DNA from: Chitinophaga arvensicola
GTDB lineage: Bacteria; Bacteroidota; Bacteroidia; Chitinophagales; Chitinophagaceae
Length of the DNA stretch: 64,000 nt
Direction: 5' to 3'
NCBI RefSeq assembly: GCF_900110835.1
Contig: NZ_FOJG01000002.1
Location: 3,798,698 to 3,862,697 of the forward strand
Each line of letters opens with the position of its first letter. Position 1 is the stretch's first letter. Below are positions 15,907 to 25,038 of the stretch, in pieces. A program made the translations under genes and the position numbers. The notes beneath the pieces are model-generated. The model ran no database searches, was not told the origin of the DNA, and saw nothing but the letters and a program-made list of their open reading frames with translations.

Positions 15907-18522
15907 GTGCGAACAACTGATCTAAACGAAACCTACAGACCTTTGGGAAAGAAATTTTTTACTGCAGCATTCTTGCGTAAGCTCCACCTGAAAGAGCTTT
16001 TAGCGGTGTTATTCATATTACTGGCTATTTATTTTTTCCGTTCACAACGTCACGAATTATACTCCCTGATACCGGCTATTGAAAAGGCCGACCGGGGTTG
16101 GGTCGCGATCGGTGTGGTAATAACGATTGCCTATATCCTTTTACAGGCAGGCATGTATGTATTCAGTTTCCGGGCCGTGGGCGCACGGCTGGACCTGGTA
16201 AGAAGTACCGAATTATTCCTGAAACGAAATCTTTTATCCGTGTTTCTTCCGGCAGGAGGTATTAGTTCTCTGGCTTATCTGCCACAGAGTTTGCGCCGTA
16301 CCGGCTTGCATAAACAACAGATCCACCAGGCTTCCGGCATTTATGGATTTGTAGGGATATTATCTGTATTCCTGGTAGGGATCCCCGTGGTGGCTTATGC
16401 CATGTTGCATGCAGGTACTATGCGCGATGCGGTGTGGGGATTGATTGCCATTTGCGTATTACTGCTGGGTGTGGTATGGCTGGTTCGTTCCATGCAGGCA
16501 AAGGGAAAGGCTTACCAGCTGCTGGTAAAATATTTTCCGGGCGCCGCCATGCAGGTAGATGAAATATTTACCTTCCAGTTGTCGGTGCCTTCCTTTATGA
16601 ACACGGTGCTGGCATCGGTGCTGATAGAAGTAGCCGGCGTTGCGCATCTCTACCTGAGTATGCTGGCAGTGGGCGTTACACCTTCCCTGGAAGCCGCGTG
16701 TGTGGGCTATATTGTGGCTACTATTTTCCTGATCATCTCTCCTTTTCTCCGTGGACTGGGCGCTATAGAATTATCGCTGGCCTATATCCTGAGTAATTAT
16801 GGTTTCACTACACTGCAGGCACTGGAGATTACTTTATTATTCCGTTTGTTTGAATTCTGGCTGCCATTGATTGCGGGCATGTTTGCCTTTGCATTGAAAG
16901 GCCGGGAACTGGTGTTGCGCCTGCTGCCGCCGATCCTGATTTTTCTGTTGGGCATGGTCAATATATTTTCGGTGCTTACACCACCGTTGGCAAACCGTAT
17001 GCATTTATTGCGGGCATATATTCCGGGAACTTCTATCCATGCGACCAACCTGCTGGTGGTATTTCTCGGGCTGGTGTTGCTGGTTACGGCTACCTTTCTG
17101 TTCCGTGGTTTGCGCAGTGCATGGATTGTGGCGCTGGCAGTATCTATGCTGTCGGTGTTTGGGCACATCGGAAAAGCGCTGGATTATGAAGAAGCTTCTC
17201 TGGCGTTGGTTACCAGTATTATTTTGCTGATCACCTCCCGGCAGTACCGTGTAAAAAGTAATCCGCAGCTGGTGAATATAGGCGTGGTAACGGCACTGGC
17301 TACACTTTTTGTGGTGATGATCTTTGGTACCATTGGGTTCTATTTCCTGAATGTGCGGCACTTTGGTATTGACTTTACCTGGCAGCAATCTATCCGTCAT
17401 GCTTTTCACTGTTTTATGCTGCTGGAAGATGACGGCCTGCAACCGGTTACCCGTTTTGGAAAAGAATTTATGTCGGCTATCCGGGTGTTGGGTGTGAGTG
17501 CGTGGGCATTTTTGTTTTATACGATCATCCGTCCTTACCTGCATGTAACGCAGCAAACGAATACCAGCCTGGAGAAAGCGCGTTTCTATCTCAGCCAGTA
17601 TGGTGATTCCCCGATGGATTATTTCAAAATAGGACAGGATAAATTACTGTTTGTATCTGAACAATATGAAGGATTTATCGCTTACCGTGTAGCGGGTAGT
17701 TTTGCGATTGTGCTGGAAGAACCGGTGTGCAGCGAAGACAATAAGCTGGCGGTATTGGAAGAATTTGAACAACAATGCCGGAAGATGGGCCTGCGGCCTT
17801 CATTTTACCGGGTAGATGAAGACAGCACCTACTATTTCAGTCATCTTAAAAAGAAAAAGATGCTGATCGGCCAGGAAGCGATTATGGATATCCGGAATTT
17901 CACGTTGAGTGGCAAGGATAAGAAATCGTTGCGTAATGGATTGAACAGCCTGGCCAACAAAGGCTACGTGACTGCTTTTCATGCGGCACCACAAACACCA
18001 TCCATGTTACAGGCGTTAAAGTCGGTGAGTGATGAATGGCTGCATCAGTATGAGGTGAAAGAGCTTACTTTCTCACAGGGGTTGTTTGATGAAGAGCTGA
18101 TCCGCAGTCAGGATGTGATTACAGTTACAGATGCAGAAGGACAGGTAGTGGCGTTTCTCAATATTATCCCGGACTATGCACCCGGCGAGTGTACCTATGA
18201 CCTGATCCGCAAGCGCTCCGATGCGCCGGGCGGGGTGATGGATGCGTTGATTATTGCGTTGATCCAGGATGCACAGCAGAAAGAATTACATTTTCTGAAC
18301 CTTGGGATGGTGCCTATGTCGGGAATTATTCAACCTGAAAATACGGCAGAAAAAATGGTGAAGTATGCCTATGAAAAGTTGCGTTTCTTCCGTCATTACC
18401 AGGGATTAAGGGAATTTAAAGAGAAATATGCCACTGAGTGGACCAATAAATACCTGGTATACGAACATGATTTTGATCTCATACAACTTCCCTCAGCGCT
18501 GAGTAAAGTAATGCAGCCATAA
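15907..18522 (+). CDS. mprF: MprF-like phosphatidylglycerol aminoacyltransferase/flippase
   Basis: An 871-residue integral membrane protein, close to the usual MprF length. The N-terminal ~550 residues hold many hydrophobic segments of the flippase/UPF0104 type, beginning with 'ELLAVLFILLAIYFF'. The C-terminal ~300 residues are the cytoplasmic DUF2156 synthase domain ('GDSPMDYFKIGQDKLLFVS', 'GFIAYRVAGSFAIVLEEP'), which transfers lysine or another amino acid from aminoacyl-tRNA to phosphatidylglycerol. The product makes the membrane less anionic and raises resistance to cationic peptides. The start is GTG, placed 7 bases after a TAnnTTTG box. The amino acid used cannot be told from sequence. 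A VirJ-type hydrolase follows on the same strand. Confidence 0.88.
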   Translation: MRTTDLNETYRPLGKKFFTAAFLRKLHLKELLAVLFILLAIYFFRSQRHELYSLIPAIEKADRGWVAIGVVITIAYILLQAGMYVFSFRAVGARLDLVRSTELFLKRNLLSVFLPAGGISSLAYLPQSLRRTGLHKQQIHQASGIYGFVGILSVFLVGIPVVAYAMLHAGTMRDAVWGLIAICVLLLGVVWLVRSMQAKGKAYQLLVKYFPGAAMQVDEIFTFQLSVPSFMNTVLASVLIEVAGVAHLYLSMLAVGVTPSLEAACVGYIVATIFLIISPFLRGLGAIELSLAYILSNYGFTTLQALEITLLFRLFEFWLPLIAGMFAFALKGRELVLRLLPPILIFLLGMVNIFSVLTPPLANRMHLLRAYIPGTSIHATNLLVVFLGLVLLVTATFLFRGLRSAWIVALAVSMLSVFGHIGKALDYEEASLALVTSIILLITSRQYRVKSNPQLVNIGVVTALATLFVVMIFGTIGFYFLNVRHFGIDFTWQQSIRHAFHCFMLLEDDGLQPVTRFGKEFMSAIRVLGVSAWAFLFYTIIRPYLHVTQQTNTSLEKARFYLSQYGDSPMDYFKIGQDKLLFVSEQYEGFIAYRVAGSFAIVLEEPVCSEDNKLAVLEEFEQQCRKMGLRPSFYRVDEDSTYYFSHLKKKKMLIGQEAIMDIRNFTLSGKDKKSLRNGLNSLANKGYVTAFHAAPQTPSMLQALKSVSDEWLHQYEVKELTFSQGLFDEELIRSQDVITVTDAEGQVVAFLNIIPDYAPGECTYDLIRKRSDAPGGVMDALIIALIQDAQQKELHFLNLGMVPMSGIIQPENTAEKMVKYAYEKLRFFRHYQGLREFKEKYATEWTNKYLVYEHDFDLIQLPSALSKVMQP

Positions 18523-18579
18523 CGCGGACGAACAATAGCGGAATGGATTTTGTTTTACAGAAAGGCGTTAAATTAATAT

Positions 18580-19287
18580 ATGTTGATATCAGGCACCTTA
18601 TCCAAATGCTGTAAGTTACTCGGCTGTTTATTGTTTTTTGCGGTATTGCGTGGCAACACGCAGAGTAATGTGAATAACCTGCCGGTGGTGCTCAAAGCGC
18701 CGGTAGCCGGCACTACAGAACCGCTGATCCTGTACATTACCGGCGACGGGGGGATGAAAAAGTTTTCTGCGAACGTCATTGAATCGTTCCGTCAGAAGAA
18801 TTACCCTGTAGTGGCATTGAATGCGTTGAAATATTTCTGGAATAAGAAAACACCACAGCAGGCGGCAAAAGACGTGGCTTCCCTGATCACATATTATCAG
18901 GGACAGTGGGACAGTAACCATGGTGTAGTGTTGATTGGTTACTCGCTGGGCGCCGATGTGCTGCCGTTTATCTACACCAGTTTACCACCGGAGGTGGCAG
19001 AAAAAGTAAAGCACCTGGTCTTTTTATCTCCTTCTACCAATACGGATCTGGAAGTACATGTATCGGATATGCTGGGTAAGTCCAGCAGTAAAGGGATGAG
19101 TGTACCTGCGGAGATCAATAAAATCAAGGACAAACCTTTGCTGCTTGTATTCGGGGCAGAGGAAAAAGACTTCAACCTGTCTTCCCTGAATGTGCGGTAC
19201 CAGCAGTTGATCCTTCCGGGTGGTCATGCATATGACGAGGATGCCAATGGTGTGGCGGGGAAAATCCTGGGAGCCTTGCATCCCTAG
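18580..19287 (+). CDS. virJ: VirJ/AcvB-type alpha/beta hydrolase
   Basis: A 235-residue exported protein (hydrophobic N-terminus, residues ~12-24) with the VirJ domain. It has 'ILYITGDGG' near residue 50, the nucleophile elbow G-Y-S-L-G with Ser122, and a late His in 'LPGGHAYDED' near residue 218. In Agrobacterium the related AcvB hydrolyses lysyl-phosphatidylglycerol and is encoded beside lpiA, an mprF homologue. Here the gene lies 57 bases after mprF on the same strand, so the same pairing is likely: MprF makes the lipid and this periplasmic enzyme breaks it down. The 3' end overlaps the convergent LytTR gene by 4 bases. Confidence 0.85.
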   Translation: MLISGTLSKCCKLLGCLLFFAVLRGNTQSNVNNLPVVLKAPVAGTTEPLILYITGDGGMKKFSANVIESFRQKNYPVVALNALKYFWNKKTPQQAAKDVASLITYYQGQWDSNHGVVLIGYSLGADVLPFIYTSLPPEVAEKVKHLVFLSPSTNTDLEVHVSDMLGKSSSKGMSVPAEINKIKDKPLLLVFGAEEKDFNLSSLNVRYQQLILPGGHAYDEDANGVAGKILGALHP

Positions 19288-19976
19288 TACATGGGCAACT
19301 GATACCGTTTAGCCAGCTCCGTTCTCATGGCCTTTGTCAGCGCGATCCTGGCTTCTCCTATCATTACATGATCGTCTGCCAGGTGGGTGATATGGCGAAA
19401 GCCGATAACAAACCAGTGGTGTACATGCATAAAAGCGTTGAGTGGCAGCTGGGAAATGATCCAGTCGAGTTTTTCGGTGGTCACCAGTTTTTGATCCCGG
19501 AGATGTAGCATGATATGATCATCCATTACTTCAACATACTGAAGATCTTCATAAAAAACTTTTTCCATGCGGTGCGGGGTGCGGAGCATAAAGTACTCCG
19601 TATCATATTTTGTGGGGTATGTGATAGCGTGCATTTCTATGATCTTATATATTTTAGAGAAAACATCTTGTAAAGTTGTTGGGGTAAAGGGTAATTGCAT
19701 TACTGCTACCGGCAGAAAATCAAATCCGGGAGGGGTATCATTATACACCATCATCATAACGGGTAGCACGCCGGCTTCATCAGGCGGTGCTGAAAGCGGG
19801 TCATGATAATGTCCTGTGATAAGTACATGAATGGTTTGTGTTTCCAGCCAATACTTTGCTGCTTCCATGTTATTGCTGCGTGCAGCCAGGTAAACATATG
19901 GAATCGCTGCTAAAAAGTTTTCCAGTTCTTCGAACCCTTCCGGATCACTACCCAAAATAATACAGTTTAGTACCAT
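19284..19976 (-). CDS. LytTR-domain regulator with a receiver-like domain lacking the phosphoacceptor
   Basis: A 230-residue protein with a C-terminal LytTR DNA-binding domain (~residues 130-228, 'YFMLRTPHRMEKVFYEDLQYVEVMDDHIMLHL', then 'FMHVHHWFVIGFRHI'). The N-terminal half has the alternating pattern of a CheY receiver, but the strand that should end in the phosphorylated Asp reads 'HVLITGHYHDP', with no Asp at the right place. It also lacks the N-terminal acidic pair. It is probably a phosphorylation-independent pseudo-receiver regulator. No LytS-type kinase is adjacent. Confidence 0.85.
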   Translation of the reverse strand: MVLNCIILGSDPEGFEELENFLAAIPYVYLAARSNNMEAAKYWLETQTIHVLITGHYHDPLSAPPDEAGVLPVMMMVYNDTPPGFDFLPVAVMQLPFTPTTLQDVFSKIYKIIEMHAITYPTKYDTEYFMLRTPHRMEKVFYEDLQYVEVMDDHIMLHLRDQKLVTTEKLDWIISQLPLNAFMHVHHWFVIGFRHITHLADDHVMIGEARIALTKAMRTELAKRYQLPMY

Positions 19977-20416
19977 AGCGCTGATTTAGTCGTATACAGG
20001 TACGTAAATTTGTTCGCGTCAGTTGCCCGCAGGAGAGATGATTCAAGTAGGGGCAGGTGACTGAAGAGAAACCCGCGTATTATCTAAAATCTAATCTAAA
20101 CCGCGTTATGAAAAAAAGTTATTGTTTGTATAAGATTTTCTCAAAAGCTGACGATATAATACGGGGATAAAATTGGGTCTATTTAAGGAGGGAACAGTTA
20201 ATCGAATGTTAAGTATTACGGAAAAAGAAGGTGGACAGTAAAAGTGCTTGTCCCGAAAGACAATACTTTCCCTGTCCACCAGTTACGGAAGATTACATAA
20301 AAGATCCTATAACAGCGATGTACTGCTGCAAAACAGATCTAAGGCCCGATGGGGGCGGCGCGGGCGCAGGGAGAGCTAACAGGGAGGCCGGTTAACGGTT
20401 CGTGCGCGGACCATGT
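19977..20416. other. 440-base intergenic region with one long hairpin
   Basis: It contains the 51-base hairpin at 20230-20280 and, at about 20338-20412, a short GC-rich stretch unlike the AT-rich surroundings. No open frame of coding character is present. Confidence 0.4.
20230..20280 (-). terminator. Long hairpin, probable terminator of the small HTH gene
   Basis: An outer perfect stem GGTGGACAG/CTGTCCACC encloses a second paired section (AAAGT-GC-TTGTC against GACAA-T-ACTTT) and a CCGAAA loop. On the minus strand it is followed by TTCTTTTTC. It lies about 140 bases beyond the stop of the HTH gene. Confidence 0.55.
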
Positions 20417-20692
20417 TTACCAAATAAGGAAGAATAAAAGAAACATCGTACTCACGGCGATCAGGTTTTTCGAGAACCTGACGTTGAAGCCGCCTTTTTC
20501 TGAGTAGTAGTAACTTTCTTTGTACCGGTCGTACTCAATGGGAGCACCTAACTCCTTCATCATTTTGAGGAATTCATAGAGTGTTCTTTCGGAAATACGA
20601 AGCCGCTTGGCTAACTGAGCGGGCTTACCGGTCCCTTTGATCCTGATGAGGTAATCAATGGTCTGTAGTCTGTCAAAATAACGCTTTGGCAT
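20417..20692 (-). CDS. Small HTH protein with C-terminal hydrophobic segment
   Basis: A 91-residue protein. Residues ~6-55 form a DeoR/HTH_11-type winged helix ('LQTIDYLIRIKGTGKPAQL', 'RISERTLYEFLKMMKELGAPI'). Residues ~56-70 ('YDRYKESYYYSEKGGF') are the beginning of a WYL-like or wing segment. The C-terminus ends in a hydrophobic stretch ('NLIAVSTMFLLFFLIW') that could be a membrane anchor. HTH-only proteins of this kind occur across Bacteroidota; a terminal membrane segment would be unusual for a soluble repressor. It may be a truncated WYL-type regulator. Confidence 0.7.
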   Translation of the reverse strand: MPKRYFDRLQTIDYLIRIKGTGKPAQLAKRLRISERTLYEFLKMMKELGAPIEYDRYKESYYYSEKGGFNVRFSKNLIAVSTMFLLFFLIW

Positions 20693-20746
20693 GTGGCATA
20701 GAGGGGTCTTAACGGTTATTTACTGAATATACAACTTGTGTTATTA

Positions 20747-20802
20747 TTAAACCAGTGTTCTCATATATATATTTAAATGTAAATATTAACAATCTGGTTT
20801 AA
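20747..20802. repeat. Inverted repeat upstream of the small HTH gene
   Basis: TTAAACCAG (20747-20755) and CTGGTTTAA (20794-20802) are perfect inverted copies 38 bases apart in an AT-rich leader. They could be operator half-sites or a long-loop hairpin. Confidence 0.3.
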
Positions 20803-20911
20803 ATGGGTTTTCGAATATTTAGCTGCGGAACAATGGCGCTGATGCGGATTAGCTGCGTACTTTTACTAAACGTTAGCAAGCAGATTTTATTGGTTGGAGG
20901 GCGAAAAAATT

Positions 20912-22501
20912 TCACTGCAATAATGCTTCATAGATAATGTTGGTGAGGGCTGTACCATGATCGGCTGCAGGATCCGGTGGTCTTGTGGCGTATACTTTTC
21001 CATTCTTTCCCACGATAATATAAGAGGGATATTTACTGATATTGTATTGCGTTAATACATCGCGATGCTGTTCATCCAGCTGTAACATACAACCCAGCAA
21101 ACCCTTTACAGCACTGCCATTGCAGCAGATGTTCACAAAACTGACGCCTGCTTCATCAAAACAATTTTGTATTTCCGGCAGTGCAGGCAACAAAGAATCG
21201 GCTCCATTATAAAAGTGCAGCAGCACCACTTTCCCGCTGAATTGTTGCAGACTTACCTGCTTACCATTCTGATCAGGGAAGCTGAAAGCCGGCGCCACAT
21301 TGCCTTTTCCGATACCCTTCCGGGATCGTCCATACAATTTTGCAATAGCCTGTTTACAGGTTTCATCCTGAACCAGTGAAAGATAATCTTTCACACACCA
21401 CTCCTGTTCTTCCTGCTGATTACCGGCAGCGAAACCCATTGTGAGCGAATGCGCGAGCAGTCTGTCCCGCAACCGGCCACTGTAGTGCGTTTTAACCCAT
21501 TCATAAATAGCGCGGTTATTACATTCATAGCGGTGCTCGATAAAATAATCTGCTTCTGCTTTCTGCAGCAGGTAACTTAAATAACGTATAGCCATATACG
21601 TTGTATCTGATGAAGTAAAGGAAGATAAAGCCGGGAGGATGTTATTTTTATAAAAAAGTACCTGCCGTTCTTCCAGTGTACTGTCTGGCGCGGGAGATAA
21701 TTTCCATAAGGTGCTCACCAGGTTGGCAGCCGGTTCCCCCAGTGCATGTGCGCGGATAAGTTGCCATTCGGCAGCAGGCATACTATCCCGGTAAAACGCC
21801 AGCACCTTACTACCTGTTTGCAGTTGCTGCCGGTATACCTCTGCCAGCTGCTTAGCATCCGCATTCAACGGCACTACTACCCTTCCCTGCTCCTGCCGGG
21901 CAGCGTAAATGGCGCGGCTCAGCGCAGCGCCATTGCCACTGAAGTGGATGCTATCTCCCTGCATCCATAACCGCAGACTGTCTCCTCCCCGGATCAGGCC
22001 ATAGAAATGATAGCCATTGCCGGCATCTGTATAAAAAAAGACCGCTTTCCCCACGGGTAACGGTATACGGAAATAAAAGGAATCGGTTGGTAATATTGTA
22101 TCCTGCGTCACTGCGGATGTAATACCGGGATCGGTCCAATAAGCGAAGGATACCTTTTGTATGGAACGATCAGTGATCTTACCGGTGATGATGGTAGTGG
22201 CTTGTGTCGTATTATATTGTGTGACGGTCTTTTGTATTGCAGCACTTTGTATGATGTGAGCTTTGGAGCGACCGCTTTGTACAGCGCGGTTGTCCGAGGC
22301 TACCTTTTGCCCTGCAACATTTCGCACGATATTGCCTTGTGCGTCACTGCTTTGTGGGGCGCTTTTTTCCAGGGCCGCTTTTCGCCTGGCAGTATCATGC
22401 GAGGTGCGCTCCTTAACAGCTGTTTGCGCCATTGCTGCCTGTATCAGCAGCCCAAAAACGCCCCCTGCGCATAGCAGGTATTTTACCATAGGAAGGTTCA
22501 T
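20912..22501 (-). CDS. Secreted TlpA-like thioredoxin-fold protein lacking the CXXC motif
   Basis: A 529-residue secreted protein (signal peptide ending near 'AAMAQ'). Residues ~27-100 are a low-complexity, Gln/Ala/Ser-rich stretch. Residues ~105-200 resemble the DUF4369 domain often fused to TlpA proteins in this phylum ('TIITGKITDRSIQKVSFAYW'). The C-terminal ~130 residues are a thioredoxin fold ('GNVAPAFSFPDQNGKQVSL', 'GKVVLLHFYNGADSLLPALPE', with a cis-Pro in 'KYPSYIIV'). Where family members have WCxxC this one has 'YNGADS', so disulfide exchange through that site is not possible. It may be a binding or structural relative. Confidence 0.82.
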   Translation of the reverse strand: MNLPMVKYLLCAGGVFGLLIQAAMAQTAVKERTSHDTARRKAALEKSAPQSSDAQGNIVRNVAGQKVASDNRAVQSGRSKAHIIQSAAIQKTVTQYNTTQATTIITGKITDRSIQKVSFAYWTDPGITSAVTQDTILPTDSFYFRIPLPVGKAVFFYTDAGNGYHFYGLIRGGDSLRLWMQGDSIHFSGNGAALSRAIYAARQEQGRVVVPLNADAKQLAEVYRQQLQTGSKVLAFYRDSMPAAEWQLIRAHALGEPAANLVSTLWKLSPAPDSTLEERQVLFYKNNILPALSSFTSSDTTYMAIRYLSYLLQKAEADYFIEHRYECNNRAIYEWVKTHYSGRLRDRLLAHSLTMGFAAGNQQEEQEWCVKDYLSLVQDETCKQAIAKLYGRSRKGIGKGNVAPAFSFPDQNGKQVSLQQFSGKVVLLHFYNGADSLLPALPEIQNCFDEAGVSFVNICCNGSAVKGLLGCMLQLDEQHRDVLTQYNISKYPSYIIVGKNGKVYATRPPDPAADHGTALTNIIYEALLQ

Positions 22502-22707
22502 CTTTGCGGTTTTACTTGCGGTTTAAAATGGTGAAATCCCCATGGTAAAGACCACAGGGAGATAATATTCACAACGATAGTAAATGAAAACTTAATATAT
22601 TACCTAACGGGGTTAGCCGTTTGTACTACTGAATTTGTGGTGCAATGATAGGAGGAATAAAATATCAAAGTGTTAATCGATTCTTAACTGTTAATACGGA
22701 ATCCCAA

Positions 22708-24891
22708 TTAAATATTAAACCAGTACACCAGTTTTAATACCAGCGCCCGGTTTCTTACCCAGAAAGGCTCCGGAAGATAGTTGTCCGTATACACAATAAA
22801 AAGATCGGAAGCAGGCCGGTAGCGCCATTGGAAGCGGGTATTCAGGTTCATATTCTTCTGCTGCCCGTTGTATTGCATAAACCCGGTAAAAAACAGGGTA
22901 TTGGTCATGGTAACATCGAGGCGCGGACCCACCAGCCAGAAAGAATTATTTCCCCAGGGTTTCGGGAGATTGATATTGTTATAATTCGCGCTGAGTGCAA
23001 TACTCACATAAGGCTGGAAACGGTATCCCAGTTCGGTGTTGGTCATCAGGCGGGTACCGTCTGCATAATAGCCGCCATAGCGGGCCGATAAAGCATACGT
23101 AAATAAACTCTGCGGCTTGGATACATAATCCGCTCCCACCGTATTCCAGTTGTGCTGAGAGCCTGTAAACAGGCTGTCTTTCCCCGTATTCGTGGGGTCA
23201 AAAGGCTGTAATAGTTTGATATAGGTATTGGAAGCCCATACATTGAGGGTATTCCGCTTGCGGAATACAATTCCATAATTGAGCATTGTTTCATTGTCGG
23301 TGCGATGCATATTGGTTTCTTCAAAGAACCAGGTGCTTGTTACCTGTGGCCCATGGCTCAACACCGGCCCAGACAAGGGAAAGAACAACCGGGTAATTTG
23401 CGGCGCCACCTTGATGTAACCCTGGCGGGGCACATACCCTACCTCTGCATTGTAATTACGTCCTACGTACTCATGCTGCCAGCCGATATTCCATTGCTTA
23501 CTGGTATACTGCAGATTGGCGGCATGGGCAATATCGTGGCCCGTTTTATTCGGACTGGACGACTTGAGCAACATGGCCTTCCCTGTCCAGAAATTATTGG
23601 AAGAAGCCAGGTTGTATTCCAGTCCCATATTGCGGTTGTACTGATTGTACACCGGTTTATCCGTGACTTTCGACGGATCGTAGTTGATCGATTCTTTATT
23701 AATAAAGATGAATCCGAGATTGGAGCGGGAAAATACGCGGCGCTGCAAAGCCGCCACGGTGAAGTTCTGCGCGGGCAAACCGGTTTCTTCCTGTTTCCCT
23801 GTCTGCATATTCATAACGCCTAAGCGCCAGTCTTTATTAAGTTTTCCGCTCAAACGCGCGCCAAAACGGATAGGTACCCCACCCAAACCGATGCGGCGGG
23901 AGAAGAAGGGACGAATGGTAGTATACCCGAAATTGGAGAACTGGTCGCCGTTCTCCAGGAAGAACTGTCTTTTTTCCGGATAGAATAATTCAAAACGATC
24001 CAGGTTTGTCACTTGTTTGTCCACATCTACCTGGGAAAAATCCGGGTTTACCGTCAGATCCAGGTTAAGGGAAGAGGTAACAGCAACTTTAGCATCCAGC
24101 CCGGCGTCCCGTCTGTATTTGGTGGGGGTATTCTTATCATAGTCTTTGGACATGCCTCCCAACAGGTAAGGGATCAGGGAGACATTAGCGCCGGCTGGCG
24201 GTGGCGCAGCATCCCATACCAGGTTGCCGGTATAGGCCAGTGATGCTGATGGAAACTGCCTCGGTACAGGCGCCCAGGAAGACTTTTCCGTAGTTTTCAG
24301 ATCGTTCCGGCCGAAGTTGATCCCCCATTTGGTAATTCCTTTTTTATAACGGATGGTTTTAAATGGTATCACCGCTTCAAACACCCATTTATCCGGGTAG
24401 TTTTTTACAACAGAAGTCCATTTATTATCCCAGCTGAGATCCACCTTGCCTCCATCATACATTAAACCGTCCCATTGCGCTCCTGCAGCGTTTGCGCCAA
24501 AGGCGAAACCATTGGTCTGGTCATCAAAGGGGTCCATGAACATGATGAAGTTATCATTCTTCAGAAAAGCGAAGTCCCTTCTGAGTGACTCCACCATATA
24601 AGGACCATCGCCGGATGTATAATTTTCCACCACCAGGTAAAGGTTGTGGTCATCGTAGGTCATTCTTACATCTGTACGAAGCAAGGCAGCGCTGGTATCC
24701 ATGGGGAGTATCATATGAAAACCGGTGGCTACATCTGCCTGCAGCCAGGCTGCTTCATCGATGATACCATCGATTTTTACAGGAGAAACTGCCTTACGGA
24801 TATGCAGTTGAAAAGCATCGTTTTTCTTCTGTGCAGTAACGGATAAGCCAATAAAACTACAACAGATAATAAGTGGAATGATACGAAACAT
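22708..24891 (-). CDS. DUF5916 outer-membrane protein with CBM9-like N-terminal domain
   Basis: A 727-residue secreted protein. After the signal peptide (ending 'SVTAQ') come ~200 residues of a CBM9-type carbohydrate-binding fold ('VKIDGIIDEAAWLQADVATGF', 'VRMTYDDHNLYLVVENY'), then the DUF5916 domain, whose many amphipathic strands and terminal aromatic 'LKLVYWFNI' suggest an outer-membrane beta-barrel. Such proteins are common in Bacteroidota; their substrate is unknown. It is separately placed on the minus strand, 147 bases after the GH20 gene stop with a terminator between. Confidence 0.85.
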   Translation of the reverse strand: MFRIIPLIICCSFIGLSVTAQKKNDAFQLHIRKAVSPVKIDGIIDEAAWLQADVATGFHMILPMDTSAALLRTDVRMTYDDHNLYLVVENYTSGDGPYMVESLRRDFAFLKNDNFIMFMDPFDDQTNGFAFGANAAGAQWDGLMYDGGKVDLSWDNKWTSVVKNYPDKWVFEAVIPFKTIRYKKGITKWGINFGRNDLKTTEKSSWAPVPRQFPSASLAYTGNLVWDAAPPPAGANVSLIPYLLGGMSKDYDKNTPTKYRRDAGLDAKVAVTSSLNLDLTVNPDFSQVDVDKQVTNLDRFELFYPEKRQFFLENGDQFSNFGYTTIRPFFSRRIGLGGVPIRFGARLSGKLNKDWRLGVMNMQTGKQEETGLPAQNFTVAALQRRVFSRSNLGFIFINKESINYDPSKVTDKPVYNQYNRNMGLEYNLASSNNFWTGKAMLLKSSSPNKTGHDIAHAANLQYTSKQWNIGWQHEYVGRNYNAEVGYVPRQGYIKVAPQITRLFFPLSGPVLSHGPQVTSTWFFEETNMHRTDNETMLNYGIVFRKRNTLNVWASNTYIKLLQPFDPTNTGKDSLFTGSQHNWNTVGADYVSKPQSLFTYALSARYGGYYADGTRLMTNTELGYRFQPYVSIALSANYNNINLPKPWGNNSFWLVGPRLDVTMTNTLFFTGFMQYNGQQKNMNLNTRFQWRYRPASDLFIVYTDNYLPEPFWVRNRALVLKLVYWFNI

Positions 24892-24987
24892 CAGGTCGCT
24901 ATGGGTTTACGGACAAAATACAAAAATTGCAAAGCGGGAAAGAAGAAAATGGATGAAGGGTAAATACAGCAGATTCACCTTAAAAAG

Positions 24988-25022
24988 AAAGCGGTCAGAC
25001 ATCGCTATATCTGACCGCTTTT
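24988..25022 (-). terminator. Rho-independent terminator after the GH20 gene
   Basis: A 12-bp stem AAAGCGGTCAGA/TCTGACCGCTTT with a 10-base loop. On the minus strand it is followed by CTTTTTAAGG. It lies 16 bases beyond the hexosaminidase stop. Confidence 0.8.
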
Positions 25023-25038
25023 CTACCTGTCTTCTGAT

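Noticed and set aside
20230..20280. The long hairpin at 20.2 kb as a miniature transposon
   Set aside because: No target-site duplication or second copy is visible, and its placement with a T-tract fits a terminator for the minus-strand HTH gene.
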